Part shown: positions 33,628 through 42,596 of the stretch, piece after piece | Numbering within the stretch: the stretch's first letter is position 1 | Layout: each line of letters begins with the position of its first letter | Assembly: GCA_937873455.1 (NCBI GenBank) | Contig: CALMYG010000004.1 | Span: forward strand, 38,418-102,417 | Direction of reading: 5' to 3' | Length of the DNA: 64,000 nucleotides | Source of the DNA: an uncultured Verrucomicrobiota bacterium | Lineage (GTDB): Bacteria > Verrucomicrobiota > Kiritimatiellia > CAIVKH01 | The notes under the pieces: model-generated | The model's database searches: none | Seen by the model: only the letters and a program-made list of their open reading frames with translations | Told to the model about the DNA's origin: nothing | Position numbers and translations under genes: made by a program

Positions 33628-35037
33628 CTAGGCGGACGGAGGCGCGGCGCTCGATCCGCGCCTTTTCCGGGCATACTTGCGCTTTTTCAACCACAGGCGA
33701 ATCTTGATCAGCGGGATGGCATACCGGGAGGTGAGAAACCCCATCACCGCCATGCGCAATGGCGTCCATTTGCCCATGTAAAGGAGCGCGGAGGACAAAC
33801 GTTCGGTTAGCCGCTCTTTGCCGGTTACATCATCCGGCAGTCCGCGATCATACACCGGGACCCGGCGACCCGCCCGCGCCCACCGGTCCACCCGCAACGG
33901 CGCCAGCGACCCTTTTCGCCGGGTTTGCATTTTGTGGGTTTTGTAGCTGGGGTCGGTGGATACATCCTTGATCACGATATCGCCGGCTTCGGCGGCCCGA
34001 CGCACCAGGTCCGCGCCGCGCGCGGTGCGGATCAGCAAACGGGAATGCTCCTTGAATTTGTATTCACCTTTTTCGTCCCGGGTCCAGGCATCGCTGACCG
34101 ACACATCGGCAAATTCGTTGGAACCGTCCAGGCAGGTCTGGCAACGTTCGGGCATGTAGAGCGAGGTGAAGTAATTGTAGGCGCCATCCTTGTAGTTGGA
34201 GTAATGCAGCGGCTTGGCGGTGCCGTCCTTGAGAACCGCCTGCATCTGCCCGGGCCATTCGCCGCCGCGGAACTTGAAGTCGCGTATGTCCTCCCGCTTA
34301 ATGCCGCGCATGCGCAGCATTTCCGTGGTGAGATTCGGCTCCAGGGAGCCGCCGCAAAACAAACCCACCACGGCGGTGATGTTCGCGGCAAGTTCGGGAT
34401 CATGCCGCTGCAATTTCCGGTAGGCATGGGTCTGACAGGGCAAAATGGCGGCGGCATAACGCCCGGGCCGCTTTCGCAATTCACCCCACAGCGTGTTGAT
34501 CGGGATGATCGAATACCGGGAGCCCTGGCTTTCGCACAACTCCTCGTATGTGGTGGCGATAAACGGCTCCCCGGCCCAGGGGCGCTCCCGGTTCATCCGC
34601 GTGACCAGGCACCCTTCCACCGCGCCGGACTTCAGGAGGTGGTACAACAGGCCGGTAACCATGCCGCCGCCCGCGCCGCCCCGCCGCAAGCGCTCATCCG
34701 TCGCAAAACCCACATAGGTTTTTTCCACCCAGCCGTCGAAACCGCGATCGACAAACCGTTCCCCGAAGACCTGCTCGGCGAGGTCGCCATAGTTCACCTC
34801 CTTGCCGGGACACACCGCACCGCACAACCCGCAGGCAATACACCGGTCGGCGATCAATACCGGATAATGCCGCTCATCCGTGGTGATCGCCTGGGTGGGG
34901 CACACGCCGGCGCAACTGCCGCACCGCGTACACAACTCCGGGGCGCTGAAGGCAATGCTGAGAAACGGCGACGCCTCGGTCACCGGCTCGGATGGCGGAC
35001 CCGGGGGAAATCTGAATGGAACCGGACCGTCGCTCAT
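33628..35037 (-). CDS. FrhB/FdhB-family ferredoxin oxidoreductase (polysaccharide-locus type)
   Basis: 469 residues. Two [4Fe-4S] ferredoxin motifs at the N-terminus: CTRCGSCAGVCP (about 37-48) and CIACGLCGAVCP (about 68-79). A coenzyme F420-hydrogenase beta-subunit N- and C-terminal domain pair follows, with further Cys in ILPCQTHAY, LFCGGS and RCQTCLDGSNEFADVSVSDAW. Bacterial members occur in polysaccharide clusters beside pyruvyl transferases and may reduce a flavin or act on sugar modifications; the reaction is unproven. Starts within the overlap (35034-35037) with the acyltransferase gene. Confidence 0.88.
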   Translation of the reverse strand: MSDGPVPFRFPPGPPSEPVTEASPFLSIAFSAPELCTRCGSCAGVCPTQAITTDERHYPVLIADRCIACGLCGAVCPGKEVNYGDLAEQVFGERFVDRGFDGWVEKTYVGFATDERLRRGGAGGGMVTGLLYHLLKSGAVEGCLVTRMNRERPWAGEPFIATTYEELCESQGSRYSIIPINTLWGELRKRPGRYAAAILPCQTHAYRKLQRHDPELAANITAVVGLFCGGSLEPNLTTEMLRMRGIKREDIRDFKFRGGEWPGQMQAVLKDGTAKPLHYSNYKDGAYNYFTSLYMPERCQTCLDGSNEFADVSVSDAWTRDEKGEYKFKEHSRLLIRTARGADLVRRAAEAGDIVIKDVSTDPSYKTHKMQTRRKGSLAPLRVDRWARAGRRVPVYDRGLPDDVTGKERLTERLSSALLYMGKWTPLRMAVMGFLTSRYAIPLIKIRLWLKKRKYARKRRGSSAAPPSA

Positions 35038-35801
35038 GAGGGTTCCGGCGCCGCGGCGCCGCGCTCGCGTCGGCGAACCGCCGGGATACCCCAGGCAATG
35101 CCACGCGCGTCGATCGATTTGTTAACCAGCGAATGCGCGCCGATCACGCAGCCGCTGCCGATCGTCACGCCGTCCAGAATGCTGCCGTGCGAACCGATCC
35201 AGACATCGTCACCGATGGTCACCCCGCCCTTGCTGATAAATCCCTGGCGGATGATCGGGGTTTCCGGATCGTCATACCGGTGATGCCCGCCCGCCGTGAT
35301 GTACGTGTAAGCGGCAACCAATACGTCCCGTCCGACTTCCAGCCGGCTGTCCGTCGCCAACAGGCAATTCGCGCCGATATCGCTTCCCGCCCCGATGCTG
35401 ATCCGTGCGTTGCGTGCCCGGATGATGGTATTGCGGGAGATGAGTACGCCGTCGCCGATTTCGATCGAGGCGTCCGCGCCCCGTGCGTCAATCACCACGT
35501 TGTCGTCGATGGCCACGTTTTTCCCGATGCGAATACGCGACGCCCCGCGCAGGGTCACGTTCCGGCCGACAATCAAGCCGCGCCCGCAGGCGCCCAGCAG
35601 CAGTGGATAACTTTTCCGGCGCAACCACAGACCAAACGCGCCGGGGAAACCGCCAAGCAATCCGGTGAGCGCTTCGTAGCGCAAAAACGGTCCCAGCGCT
35701 TCGCTGCCCACCGCCAGGCGCGCGTACTGACGCCAGGAGGGTTGGTTCGGCTGGTTCAGGTTTTTCTGTATTTGCTGATCGATATGCGGCACATCATTCA
35801 T
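35034..35801 (-). CDS. Left-handed beta-helix (hexapeptide) acyltransferase
   Basis: 255 residues. From about residue 80 there is a run of hexapeptide repeats (VTLRGASRIRIGKNVAID, VVIDARGADASIEIGDGV, IRIGAG-like), with the catalytic-region pattern GGHHRYDDPETPIIRQGFI and a closing VWIGSHGSILDGVTIGSGC. The presumed catalytic His lies in AGGHH. Members O- or N-acetylate sugars (LacA/WbbJ/NeuD type). N-terminal 80 residues are an extension. Coupled by 4-bp overlaps to both the FrhB-like gene and the flippase-like gene. Confidence 0.9.
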   Translation of the reverse strand: MNDVPHIDQQIQKNLNQPNQPSWRQYARLAVGSEALGPFLRYEALTGLLGGFPGAFGLWLRRKSYPLLLGACGRGLIVGRNVTLRGASRIRIGKNVAIDDNVVIDARGADASIEIGDGVLISRNTIIRARNARISIGAGSDIGANCLLATDSRLEVGRDVLVAAYTYITAGGHHRYDDPETPIIRQGFISKGGVTIGDDVWIGSHGSILDGVTIGSGCVIGAHSLVNKSIDARGIAWGIPAVRRRERGAAAPEPS

Positions 35802-36838
35802 GTCGGTTCATCGCCGTCGGCATTTGCGGAGCGGGGCAACGGCTCCACCGTTTCCCCGGCTTGGACCAACATGCCGACCAGGCCCAATATGATAATTTTC
35901 ACGCGTAACAGCAAGCCCATGGCCAAGGTAAGCTCCCGACCCATTCCCGCCAATCCAAAATAAAAGACATACGAACCCTCGGCGATGCCGAGATTGCCCA
36001 AAGTGACCGGGATCATCGCCACCAGCAAGGCGACCGGCAAGACCGCCGTCACTTCACGCCATTCCGGCCAAACGCCGAACGCACGGTACGCCAGGGCGAC
36101 ATTGACCACCATCATCGCATAAAACAACACCGTTAATCCCAATACCGCGGCGGCCGCGCCCGGACGCCGTCGTAACAATCCGGCCAACACCCCGATCCGC
36201 TCACCAAACCGACCGACCTTCACCTCCGCTTTTTCCCACCAGAGCTGACGTTTCCCGGGACGATCCGCGCCCAGACGCACGCGCAACCCTTCCCGCCAAC
36301 GGCGAAGGGCATCCGACTTCAACCCCGCGCGCCCGCCCCACCCCAACGCAAGCAGCACGATGAGTCCCACCAACCCGACGAGCATGCCGAAACCCACCGC
36401 GGGGTGCCGTATAAATTCCGGCGCCAGGAACGGCAAGCAAACCGCAAGCAGCAGCAGCAACAACAGCCCGGTCACCCGCTCCGCCACCACCGCGGCCAGT
36501 GCGGCCGCCGGCGCTCCGGTTTTTCGCCCGGCCAACCAGGCCCGGGCGACATCGCCCCCGACATTCGACGGCAGGAAATTCGAATAAAAATAACCGATGA
36601 AGTACCAGCGGTACAGCGTCAGGTACGGAAGCGGACAGCCTTGCAGACGCATCAGATACCACCACTTCCAGGTACTCGCCGCCACCATCAGAAAAGAGAA
36701 CACCACGCTCAGCGCCAGATAAAAGCCATCGATATCGCGCGCCTGTCGGCTAAGTTCCCCGATATCCAGCAAGGCGATCAGCCCGGCCAGAAACAGCAGG
36801 CTCACCAGAACCTTGAGCATCAACACCGGGCGCTTCAC
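35798..36838 (-). CDS. Lysylphosphatidylglycerol synthase TM-region-like (UPF0104) membrane protein
   Basis: 346 residues, about eight membrane segments. LALSVVFSFLMVAASTWKWWY, FLPSNVGGDVARAWLAGRKTG (about 91-111) and ALLVAMIPVTLGNLGIAEGSY (about 270-290) are the family's conserved blocks (S-x-x-GGD.xRxxL; P..xG..G..E). Such proteins act as lipid flippases or as accessory proteins of polyprenyl-linked sugar synthesis. Overlaps of 4 bp at both ends place it in one operon with the acyltransferase and the 852-residue membrane protein. Confidence 0.87.
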   Translation of the reverse strand: MKRPVLMLKVLVSLLFLAGLIALLDIGELSRQARDIDGFYLALSVVFSFLMVAASTWKWWYLMRLQGCPLPYLTLYRWYFIGYFYSNFLPSNVGGDVARAWLAGRKTGAPAAALAAVVAERVTGLLLLLLLAVCLPFLAPEFIRHPAVGFGMLVGLVGLIVLLALGWGGRAGLKSDALRRWREGLRVRLGADRPGKRQLWWEKAEVKVGRFGERIGVLAGLLRRRPGAAAAVLGLTVLFYAMMVVNVALAYRAFGVWPEWREVTAVLPVALLVAMIPVTLGNLGIAEGSYVFYFGLAGMGRELTLAMGLLLRVKIIILGLVGMLVQAGETVEPLPRSANADGDEPT

Positions 36839-39393
36839 GGCCGGACTTCCTCGCCGCCGGTTTCCGCCACCACCCGGACTCCGTGTACGGTCAGGTCAGC
36901 CCGGCGGAGATAACGCAGTTGAAACGTCACCGGCAGATCGGTATCCGAAGTCCACCGCAGCGCGGCATCCGTGCCGGCAACCAGGGATTCCCACGGCGTC
37001 GCGGCGCGTCCATCATGCACCCGCACCAACGCCAACTCCGTGCCGGGCGGCGCCGACGAGGAAACCTCCCATTCCGCCCGGTACGATCCGGGCGCGAGAG
37101 GCAACCGCGGTCCATAGAGGACAATGCGATCCGGATCATAGTCGCGGCGAAACACCACCGACCGACCATCGGGATCGCTTTCTCCCGCGCGGAAAAAGGC
37201 CTGAGCCGGCATCCATAAACCCTCGGCGGGAAGTTCGATCGACCAGGAGCCGGCGCCCAGAAACAGCAGATCCACGTCGACCGTTCCGACGATCACCGTA
37301 GTTCGCAGCGACGAGGGCGCAAACCGATCCGGAGCATAAAACGGAAGGGTAATCCATTGCCATTCGTCCGAGGAAACCGCGCGCTCGGTTTCGGCGATGA
37401 GCTCTTCATCGAGAAGCTGGCTAAACCGCGCGATGCCTTCGCCGCGAACGCGCAGCCACCATTGTCCATCCTCCAATGCGGCCACCCGGGCGCCACGCGT
37501 CTCCATCCACGGGTGGGATTCCTCGTCGTTTGCCTTGCCGCGCCAGAATCGACCGCCGGAGGCCAGGGCATCGGACAACTCCACCCCGCCCTCGCGCGTT
37601 TGCTGGTCCGACTCCCAACGGCGGGCCGGAAAAAGCGCCGGGAAAATACGGTCCAGCGGTTCTTCGACGCCGGCAGCAGGTTCGGGCAGGATTCGAAACG
37701 CATGAACCGGCCCGGCTTGAATCAAACGGGTCAACCGTTGGTGGGTTAGCAAACGCCGCAAGGCTTCGCTCACCGGAAACGGACTCACCCGTTCGGGGTA
37801 CTGATCCTCGTGAACGATTAGAAACCGAATGCCCCGCTCGAGCAAGTAATCCAATTGTGCATCGCTCGCCTCGCCTTGATTCATGCTCTCCAGGCGCCGG
37901 AATACGTCGTCATGATACAGCTGCCGCACCACCGGACTATAACCATTAATCAGCCGGATGTCGTAGCGGTGCGCATGATACAGCGGCAAACTGGTATCCG
38001 CGGCTTCTCCCGGCCACAGCGGAATCACCATCGCTCGCGCCGGGCCGAGATTATCCAGGGCGGCCTCTTCGGCCACCCGCTGGTACGTCGGTTGATGCGG
38101 CTCCAGCACGCTCAGCGTCGCCCCGTAATGGGCCATGAATTGTCCGGCCATGCCGGCCATCAACACCACCGCCGCCAGCTTCAAGCGGCGTGGATAACGT
38201 TCGCCCGTCGCCGCCTGCGACCAACCGATTGCCGTCAACCACGCCAGCCAAAATGGAATAACCGCAAAAATCTTAAACGGCTGGCGAATCATCCCGTAGT
38301 AGGGCAAATGCTCCCGGGCCGCCCGCAACACCGCGCCATTCCCCGGACCGTTCACCCCCAAGGCCAGCGCGCATCCCAGAACAATCGCCAGTACCAGCCC
38401 CGCCGCCGCCAACCGGTACCAACGACGGTATAACAAAAAGCACAAGGCGCATACGGCCGCCGCCAAGGCGGCGATCCCGATGTAAACCGAATCATCCGGT
38501 CCCGCCCCGCCGGCTAAAAATCCCCACCGCGACGGCGAAAACAAACGGATTTCCTCCCACGTCCGCCCCTCGACCATCGTTGACCCGGCCAGATAGGCCT
38601 TGCGTATGCGGTAATGCCAACCAATCGCCCCGCCAAAAAGTATCAGCCCCGGCAACAGCCGCGCATACCGAGTCATCACCGGCCCCTCCCCTCGTGCGCC
38701 ACCCAACGCGCTGAGCAGGGCAAAAAGCGGGATGGAAAGCATCGCAAAATAGAAGGTCTGCAAATCCGCCCAGAAACAAAACAAACACGCCGCGCCCACC
38801 CCGAATCCGGCGCCCCAGGATGGCCGCCGCACCGCCGCATCCACCATCCACGCCAGAAACGGCACCCACAACAAGGCAAACCCCGCCGGACTGCCGCCGA
38901 ACAAGCTGATCCAGCGGAATGGCGACCACAGCACGATGGAAACAGCCAGCGCCAGCGCCCACCCGTTCCGGGTAAAACCGTACAACCAGCGCCAGGTAAA
39001 AAACGCGCTCAACCAAACCGACACCCACATCGAAAAATTCCATGCCCCGGCCTGACCGAGCCACGACGCCAACAGCGCGTAGAACCCGGACATCGGGAAA
39101 AAATAGGCGCCGGGCCGATACCGTTCAGCGTCATCGCCCCGGTTGAATTCATGCACCAGATGCATCCACGGAACGCGACCGGTCAGCATGTCGCGCATCG
39201 CGTCGAAATGGAAAAGCAGTTGCAGATGATCCCCGGATATGCCGACGCGCCAGGGCGGTTGCTCGATATTCTGCACCGACGATGGAATGGCCGAACCGGC
39301 CATGCGCGGCAACGGCCAGGATGCCGCGGCGAATACCGCCAACGTCACCACGGCCAAGCCGGCCAGCGCCTGAATCGAAGATGTTCTGCTCAC
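36835..39393 (-). CDS. Large membrane protein, GT-C/YfhO-like
   Basis: 852 residues from the GTG at 39393. About twelve membrane segments fill residues 8-430. The first periplasmic loop has a GDHLQLLFHFDAMRDML motif and PGAYFFPMSGFYALLASWLG, resembling GT-C enzymes and YfhO. Residues 440-850 are soluble and beta-rich (for example YRAEWEVSSSAPPGTELALV near the end). This suggests a periplasmic sugar-binding or transferase domain. The first ~13 codons and upstream DNA are duplicated 600 bp away (39958-40082). First gene of the four-gene operon down to 33628. Confidence 0.8.
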   Translation of the reverse strand: MSRTSSIQALAGLAVVTLAVFAAASWPLPRMAGSAIPSSVQNIEQPPWRVGISGDHLQLLFHFDAMRDMLTGRVPWMHLVHEFNRGDDAERYRPGAYFFPMSGFYALLASWLGQAGAWNFSMWVSVWLSAFFTWRWLYGFTRNGWALALAVSIVLWSPFRWISLFGGSPAGFALLWVPFLAWMVDAAVRRPSWGAGFGVGAACLFCFWADLQTFYFAMLSIPLFALLSALGGARGEGPVMTRYARLLPGLILFGGAIGWHYRIRKAYLAGSTMVEGRTWEEIRLFSPSRWGFLAGGAGPDDSVYIGIAALAAAVCALCFLLYRRWYRLAAAGLVLAIVLGCALALGVNGPGNGAVLRAAREHLPYYGMIRQPFKIFAVIPFWLAWLTAIGWSQAATGERYPRRLKLAAVVLMAGMAGQFMAHYGATLSVLEPHQPTYQRVAEEAALDNLGPARAMVIPLWPGEAADTSLPLYHAHRYDIRLINGYSPVVRQLYHDDVFRRLESMNQGEASDAQLDYLLERGIRFLIVHEDQYPERVSPFPVSEALRRLLTHQRLTRLIQAGPVHAFRILPEPAAGVEEPLDRIFPALFPARRWESDQQTREGGVELSDALASGGRFWRGKANDEESHPWMETRGARVAALEDGQWWLRVRGEGIARFSQLLDEELIAETERAVSSDEWQWITLPFYAPDRFAPSSLRTTVIVGTVDVDLLFLGAGSWSIELPAEGLWMPAQAFFRAGESDPDGRSVVFRRDYDPDRIVLYGPRLPLAPGSYRAEWEVSSSAPPGTELALVRVHDGRAATPWESLVAGTDAALRWTSDTDLPVTFQLRYLRRADLTVHGVRVVAETGGEEVRP

Positions 39394-39480
39394 GGGCTAT
39401 TCCTCTACACGACCCCCGACGTGCTGACAATACTCTTATACCCTCCGCATACGGCTTGATTCTCCCGCGCCAGGCATTAC
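39356..39480. repeat. Direct repeat B, copy 1 (includes start of the 852-residue protein gene)
   Basis: 125 bp starting AAGCCGGCCAGCGCCTGAAT and ending CTCCCGCGCCAGGCATTAC. It covers the first 13 codons of the membrane-protein gene and its upstream region. Copy 2 is at 39958-40082 with only about 6 mismatches. Confidence 0.9.
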
Positions 39481-39720
39481 CTCCTTGAGTTCCGAGCCGG
39501 TTAAAAACGCATAGGCAACTCGTTGGTTTGCAATAATGCGATCGCGTGTTTGGGTGTCCCGAGTAGATGGAGAAAGAGAATATCATCACGTTCATGTTCC
39601 CTTCATCATCCCATACACGAGGAATATGAAGATGACCGTATTGCGTGCCAGACCATTCTTTATGCGCCGCAGGCGCATGCGGTACCGCGGAAAGCCGTCG
39701 GGCAGGCACCGCGCTTCGCG
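39481..39720. repeat. Dispersed element A, copy 2
   Basis: Begins TCCTTGAGTTCCGAGCCGG and ends GCACCGCGCTTCGCGGGGG; near-identical in order to 33352-33627. It lies between the two copies of direct repeat B. Confidence 0.85.
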
Positions 39721-39746
39721 GGGGCCGGGGAGCCGGTTGATCCAGC

Positions 39747-39893
39747 GGGCCGAGCCGGTCGTCAGCGACCGGCGGCCAGCAAGGCGGAGCGGGGGGCGCT
39801 GACCTCTCGGTCGCGCCGCCCGCGACAACACCGCTGGCGGCCCGCTGGGACAGCCGGCTCCCCGCCGACGGATTCCCGCCTGGCTCACCCGAG
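39747..39893. repeat. Dispersed element C, copy 1
   Basis: About 145 bp from GAGCCGGTCGTCAGCGACCGG through GACAACACCGCTGGCGGCCC to GATTCCCGCCTGGCTCACCC. An inverted copy closes the right end of the window (63858-64000). No gene lies in 39394-40092. Confidence 0.85.
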
Positions 39894-39957
39894 GCACAGC
39901 CAGGCCTTTTCACATCATTAAAGACTTACGGGTAATGGGTGTCCCATTTCCGAAAAC

Positions 39958-40082
39958 AAGCCGGCCAGCGCCTGAATCGAAGATGTTCTACTCACGGGCT
40001 ATTCCTCTGCACGACCCCTGACTTGCTGACAATACTCTTATACCCCCCGCATACGGCTTGATTCTCCCGCGCCAGGCGTTAC
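39958..40082. repeat. Direct repeat B, copy 2 (orphan gene start)
   Basis: Near-identical to 39356-39480. On the minus strand it carries the same first codons (MSRTSSIQALAGL) as the membrane-protein gene, but the frame then leaves into unrelated DNA, so this is a dead 5' fragment. It sits immediately upstream of sppA. Confidence 0.9.
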
Positions 40083-40092
40083 TTTGGACGCC

Positions 40093-41115
40093 ATGACTGA
40101 TCAACCCGTTAAAACCCGCGCCCCCGCGATTCTGTACTGGCTTTTCACCATCGCCTTGATGCTCATCCTCGGCTTCAGCATCTTCCTGAACGTCGGGCTG
40201 GGTATCGCCCTGGTGCTGACCTCGCCCTCCTGGTCGGCCACCGAGGAGTTCGCCGCCGATGAATTTCCCGCGTTCGAGGAGGAATGGTCGTTCGGGGCCG
40301 GGGAGGTTAAAGCCGTTCGCATGGAACTTTCCGGACTGATTACCCGGGAATCGGAAGCAGGTTGGTTTGAACCGCCCCGCGACAAGATCGAGGATCTACG
40401 CCTGGCCATTCGCGCCGCCAGCCACGACGACGCCGTGAAGGCCATCATCCTGGAACTGGATACACCGGGCGGAGGCATCACCGCCAGCGATGAAATTTAC
40501 GCCGAACTCCTCCGCTTCAAGGCCGGCGATCCGGACCGCCGCGTGGTCATCTTCATGCGCGATCTCGCCGCCTCCGGCGGTTACTACATCGCCATGGCCG
40601 GCGACTGGCTGATCGCCCAGCCCACCACCGTCCTCGGATCGATCGGTGTCATCATGCAAACCCTGAACTGGAAAGGGCTCAGCGAACGCATCGGCGTGAC
40701 CGACACCACCATCAAATCCGGCGACAACAAGGACCTGCTGAATCCCTTTCGGGAATCCGACCCGGCGCAACTGGCCATGCTGCAGGAAATGATCGACCGC
40801 ATGCACGAACGGTTTCGCGGCCTGGTCAGCGCCGGCCGGGGCATCGACCCGGAGCAATTACGGCAACTGGCCGATGGCCGCATCTTCACCGCCGATCAGG
40901 CGCTGGACTTGAAGCTGATCGATCAAGTCGGCTACTGGTCCGATGTCGTGACCAAGACCGCGGAACTGGTCGGCGCGGACCAGGTTAAAATTGTCCGGTA
41001 CTACCGCACCCAACGCTTCTGGGATTATGTTGCCGGCATCCGCCTCCCCTTCCGGGGGGCGTGGCCGCGCATCGCCTCCCCCGCCCCGACATTTCAATAC
41101 CTTTGGCAACCCTGA
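40093..41115 (+). CDS. sppA: Signal peptide peptidase, S49 family
   Basis: 340 residues from the ATG at 40093. One N-terminal membrane anchor (ILYWLFTIALMLILGFSIFL). S49 features: AIILELDTPGGGITASDEIY, the nucleophile region DLAASGGYYIAMAGDW with its Ser in A-S-G-G, and the catalytic Lys region KSGDNKDLLNP. It degrades cleaved signal peptides in the membrane. Size matches the short (SppA 36K) type with one protease domain. It is followed 3 bp later by pheA. The upstream region is a duplicated repeat, so its promoter may lie in that repeat. Confidence 0.93.
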   Translation: MTDQPVKTRAPAILYWLFTIALMLILGFSIFLNVGLGIALVLTSPSWSATEEFAADEFPAFEEEWSFGAGEVKAVRMELSGLITRESEAGWFEPPRDKIEDLRLAIRAASHDDAVKAIILELDTPGGGITASDEIYAELLRFKAGDPDRRVVIFMRDLAASGGYYIAMAGDWLIAQPTTVLGSIGVIMQTLNWKGLSERIGVTDTTIKSGDNKDLLNPFRESDPAQLAMLQEMIDRMHERFRGLVSAGRGIDPEQLRQLADGRIFTADQALDLKLIDQVGYWSDVVTKTAELVGADQVKIVRYYRTQRFWDYVAGIRLPFRGAWPRIASPAPTFQYLWQP

Positions 41116-41118
41116 ACC

Positions 41119-41961
41119 ATGACAACACCTCCCGCTCCACGGCTTGTCGCCTACCTCGGTCCCCGCGGCACGTTCTCCGAACTTGTCGCCCTAAAACGCT
41201 TCGGCCGCGCCATTGAGCGCATGCCGATCCCCGGCATCTACGAGGTATTTGAGTACGTGCGCAAACACCGCGACGCGGTCGGCGTGGTACCGATTGAAAA
41301 TTCCTCCGGCGGCACCATCTACGAAACCATCGACTGCCTGGTCGAGTCCCGGCGTCCACTGGTCATCCGCGAGGAGCTTTCGTTGCAAGTGCGGCTGGCT
41401 CTGCTCGGGCATCGCGGCCAGAAAATCCACACCCTTTACTCCCATTTTGCCCCGATGCAACATTGCGATCCGTGGATACGCCAACACCTGCCCCGGGTGG
41501 AACGCAAGGAGACCGCTTCCACCGCCATCGCGGCTGAGCTCGTATCCGAGCATCCCAACGGGGCCGCGCTCGGCATGCGCGCGGCGGCAAAGCGCTACGG
41601 CCTGGATATCCTGGAATTTCCGGTGCAACCGGAAGTGCCCAACCTCACCCAGTTTGTCTGCATCGGCCACCGCGGGCCCCGCCTGCCCGGACCCGGCAAA
41701 ACCAGCCTGATCGTCAGCCTGCACAATCGTCCCGGAAGTTTGTGCGAACTGCTCGAGGTGTTCCGCGATTACCGGATCAACATGACCCGCATCCTGTCCC
41801 GGCCCATTGTCGGGCAGCCGAAGTCGTATATTTTCTTCATCGACATCGAAGGCGCGCCGGAAACGCCGCCCGTTAGCGATGCCTTGAAAAAAGCCCGGCG
41901 TCTCACCGAAAGCCTGCGCGACGCCGGCAGTTATCCGGTCCGCCGGCCCTACGTGTCCTGA
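41119..41961 (+). CDS. pheA: Prephenate dehydratase
   Basis: 280 residues, no chorismate mutase domain. PDT domain: VAYLGPRGTFSELVALKRFG, VGVVPIENSSGGTIYETIDC and PNLTQFVCIG near residue 175. The ACT regulatory domain follows with RPGSLCELLEVFRDYRINMT and ILSRPIVGQPKSYIFFIDIEG. The enzyme converts prephenate to phenylpyruvate for phenylalanine synthesis and is usually inhibited by Phe through ACT. The conserved TRF of the active site reads TQF, and ESRP of the ACT site reads LSRP. Converges with rnhB, overlapping it by 13 bp at the 3' ends. Confidence 0.92.
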   Translation: MTTPPAPRLVAYLGPRGTFSELVALKRFGRAIERMPIPGIYEVFEYVRKHRDAVGVVPIENSSGGTIYETIDCLVESRRPLVIREELSLQVRLALLGHRGQKIHTLYSHFAPMQHCDPWIRQHLPRVERKETASTAIAAELVSEHPNGAALGMRAAAKRYGLDILEFPVQPEVPNLTQFVCIGHRGPRLPGPGKTSLIVSLHNRPGSLCELLEVFRDYRINMTRILSRPIVGQPKSYIFFIDIEGAPETPPVSDALKKARRLTESLRDAGSYPVRRPYVS

Positions 41962-42587
41962 AACGTCAATCCCAACTGCCGCACCGGAGCGAACGAGCGC
42001 CGGTGAGCGGGACACGGCCCCAGACGCCGCAACCCTTCCAGGTGTTCGCGCGTACCATAACCTTTGTGCCGGGAAAAACCATATTCCGGATAGCGACGAT
42101 CGAGCTCCAGCATTCGATCATCGCGGGTCACCTTGGCGATGATGCTGGCCGCCGCGATCAATAAACTTTTGCCGTCTCCACCGACAATGGCGTTATGGGG
42201 CGCCGGCAGACCCTTCACCGGCAAGCCGTCCACAAGAACGAAATCCGGCGGGGCGGGCAAAGCCTCCACCGCCCGGGCCATCGCGCGGTAGGTGGCCTGC
42301 AGGATATTGACGGCATCAATTTCCTCCGCCTCGCACCGCCCCACCCCCACCTCCACACCGGGCTCGGACTGAATGGAAACAAAAAACGCCCGACGGATTT
42401 TATCCGTCAGGCGTTTGGAGTCGGTCAGGCGTTTCCAAGGGCCGGACCACAGCGCTTCGCATTGTTCACGCGGCGCGATTACCGCCGCGGCCACTACCGG
42501 ACCGGCCAGCGGACCCCGCCCGGCTTCGTCGACGCCGGCGACCCGGACATAACCGGAAGCCCACCCGCGCCGCTCGTAGTCCAGCAT
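41949..42587 (-). CDS. rnhB: Ribonuclease HII
   Basis: 212 residues. VAGVDEAGRGPLAGPVVAAAV (about 17-37) carries the first catalytic D-E; VDGLPVKGLP and SIIAKVTRDDRML carry the remaining acidic residues, and YGFSRHKGYGTREHLEGL is the C-terminal hallmark. The enzyme removes ribonucleotides and RNA primers from DNA. It follows rplS by 9 bp, the usual rplS-rnhB pairing. A strong terminator-like hairpin lies within its 5' third (42381-42414). Confidence 0.94.
   Translation of the reverse strand: MLDYERRGWASGYVRVAGVDEAGRGPLAGPVVAAAVIAPREQCEALWSGPWKRLTDSKRLTDKIRRAFFVSIQSEPGVEVGVGRCEAEEIDAVNILQATYRAMARAVEALPAPPDFVLVDGLPVKGLPAPHNAIVGGDGKSLLIAAASIIAKVTRDDRMLELDRRYPEYGFSRHKGYGTREHLEGLRRLGPCPAHRRSFAPVRQLGLTFQDT
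42381..42414 (-). terminator. Terminator-like hairpin inside rnhB
   Basis: Read in the direction of rnhB, ACGCCTGACGGAT, a 3-base AAA loop and ATCCGTCGGGCGT form a 13-bp stem (one T-G pair), followed at once by TTTTT. This is a textbook intrinsic terminator shape, but it lies in the coding region. It might attenuate rnhB relative to rplS, unless translating ribosomes prevent folding. Confidence 0.55.
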
Positions 42588-42596
42588 GACGCGAAA

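Noticed and set aside
39149..39913. A 254-residue open frame upstream of the 852-residue protein gene
   Set aside because: It runs through repeat elements A, B and C and then the wrong frame of the real gene.
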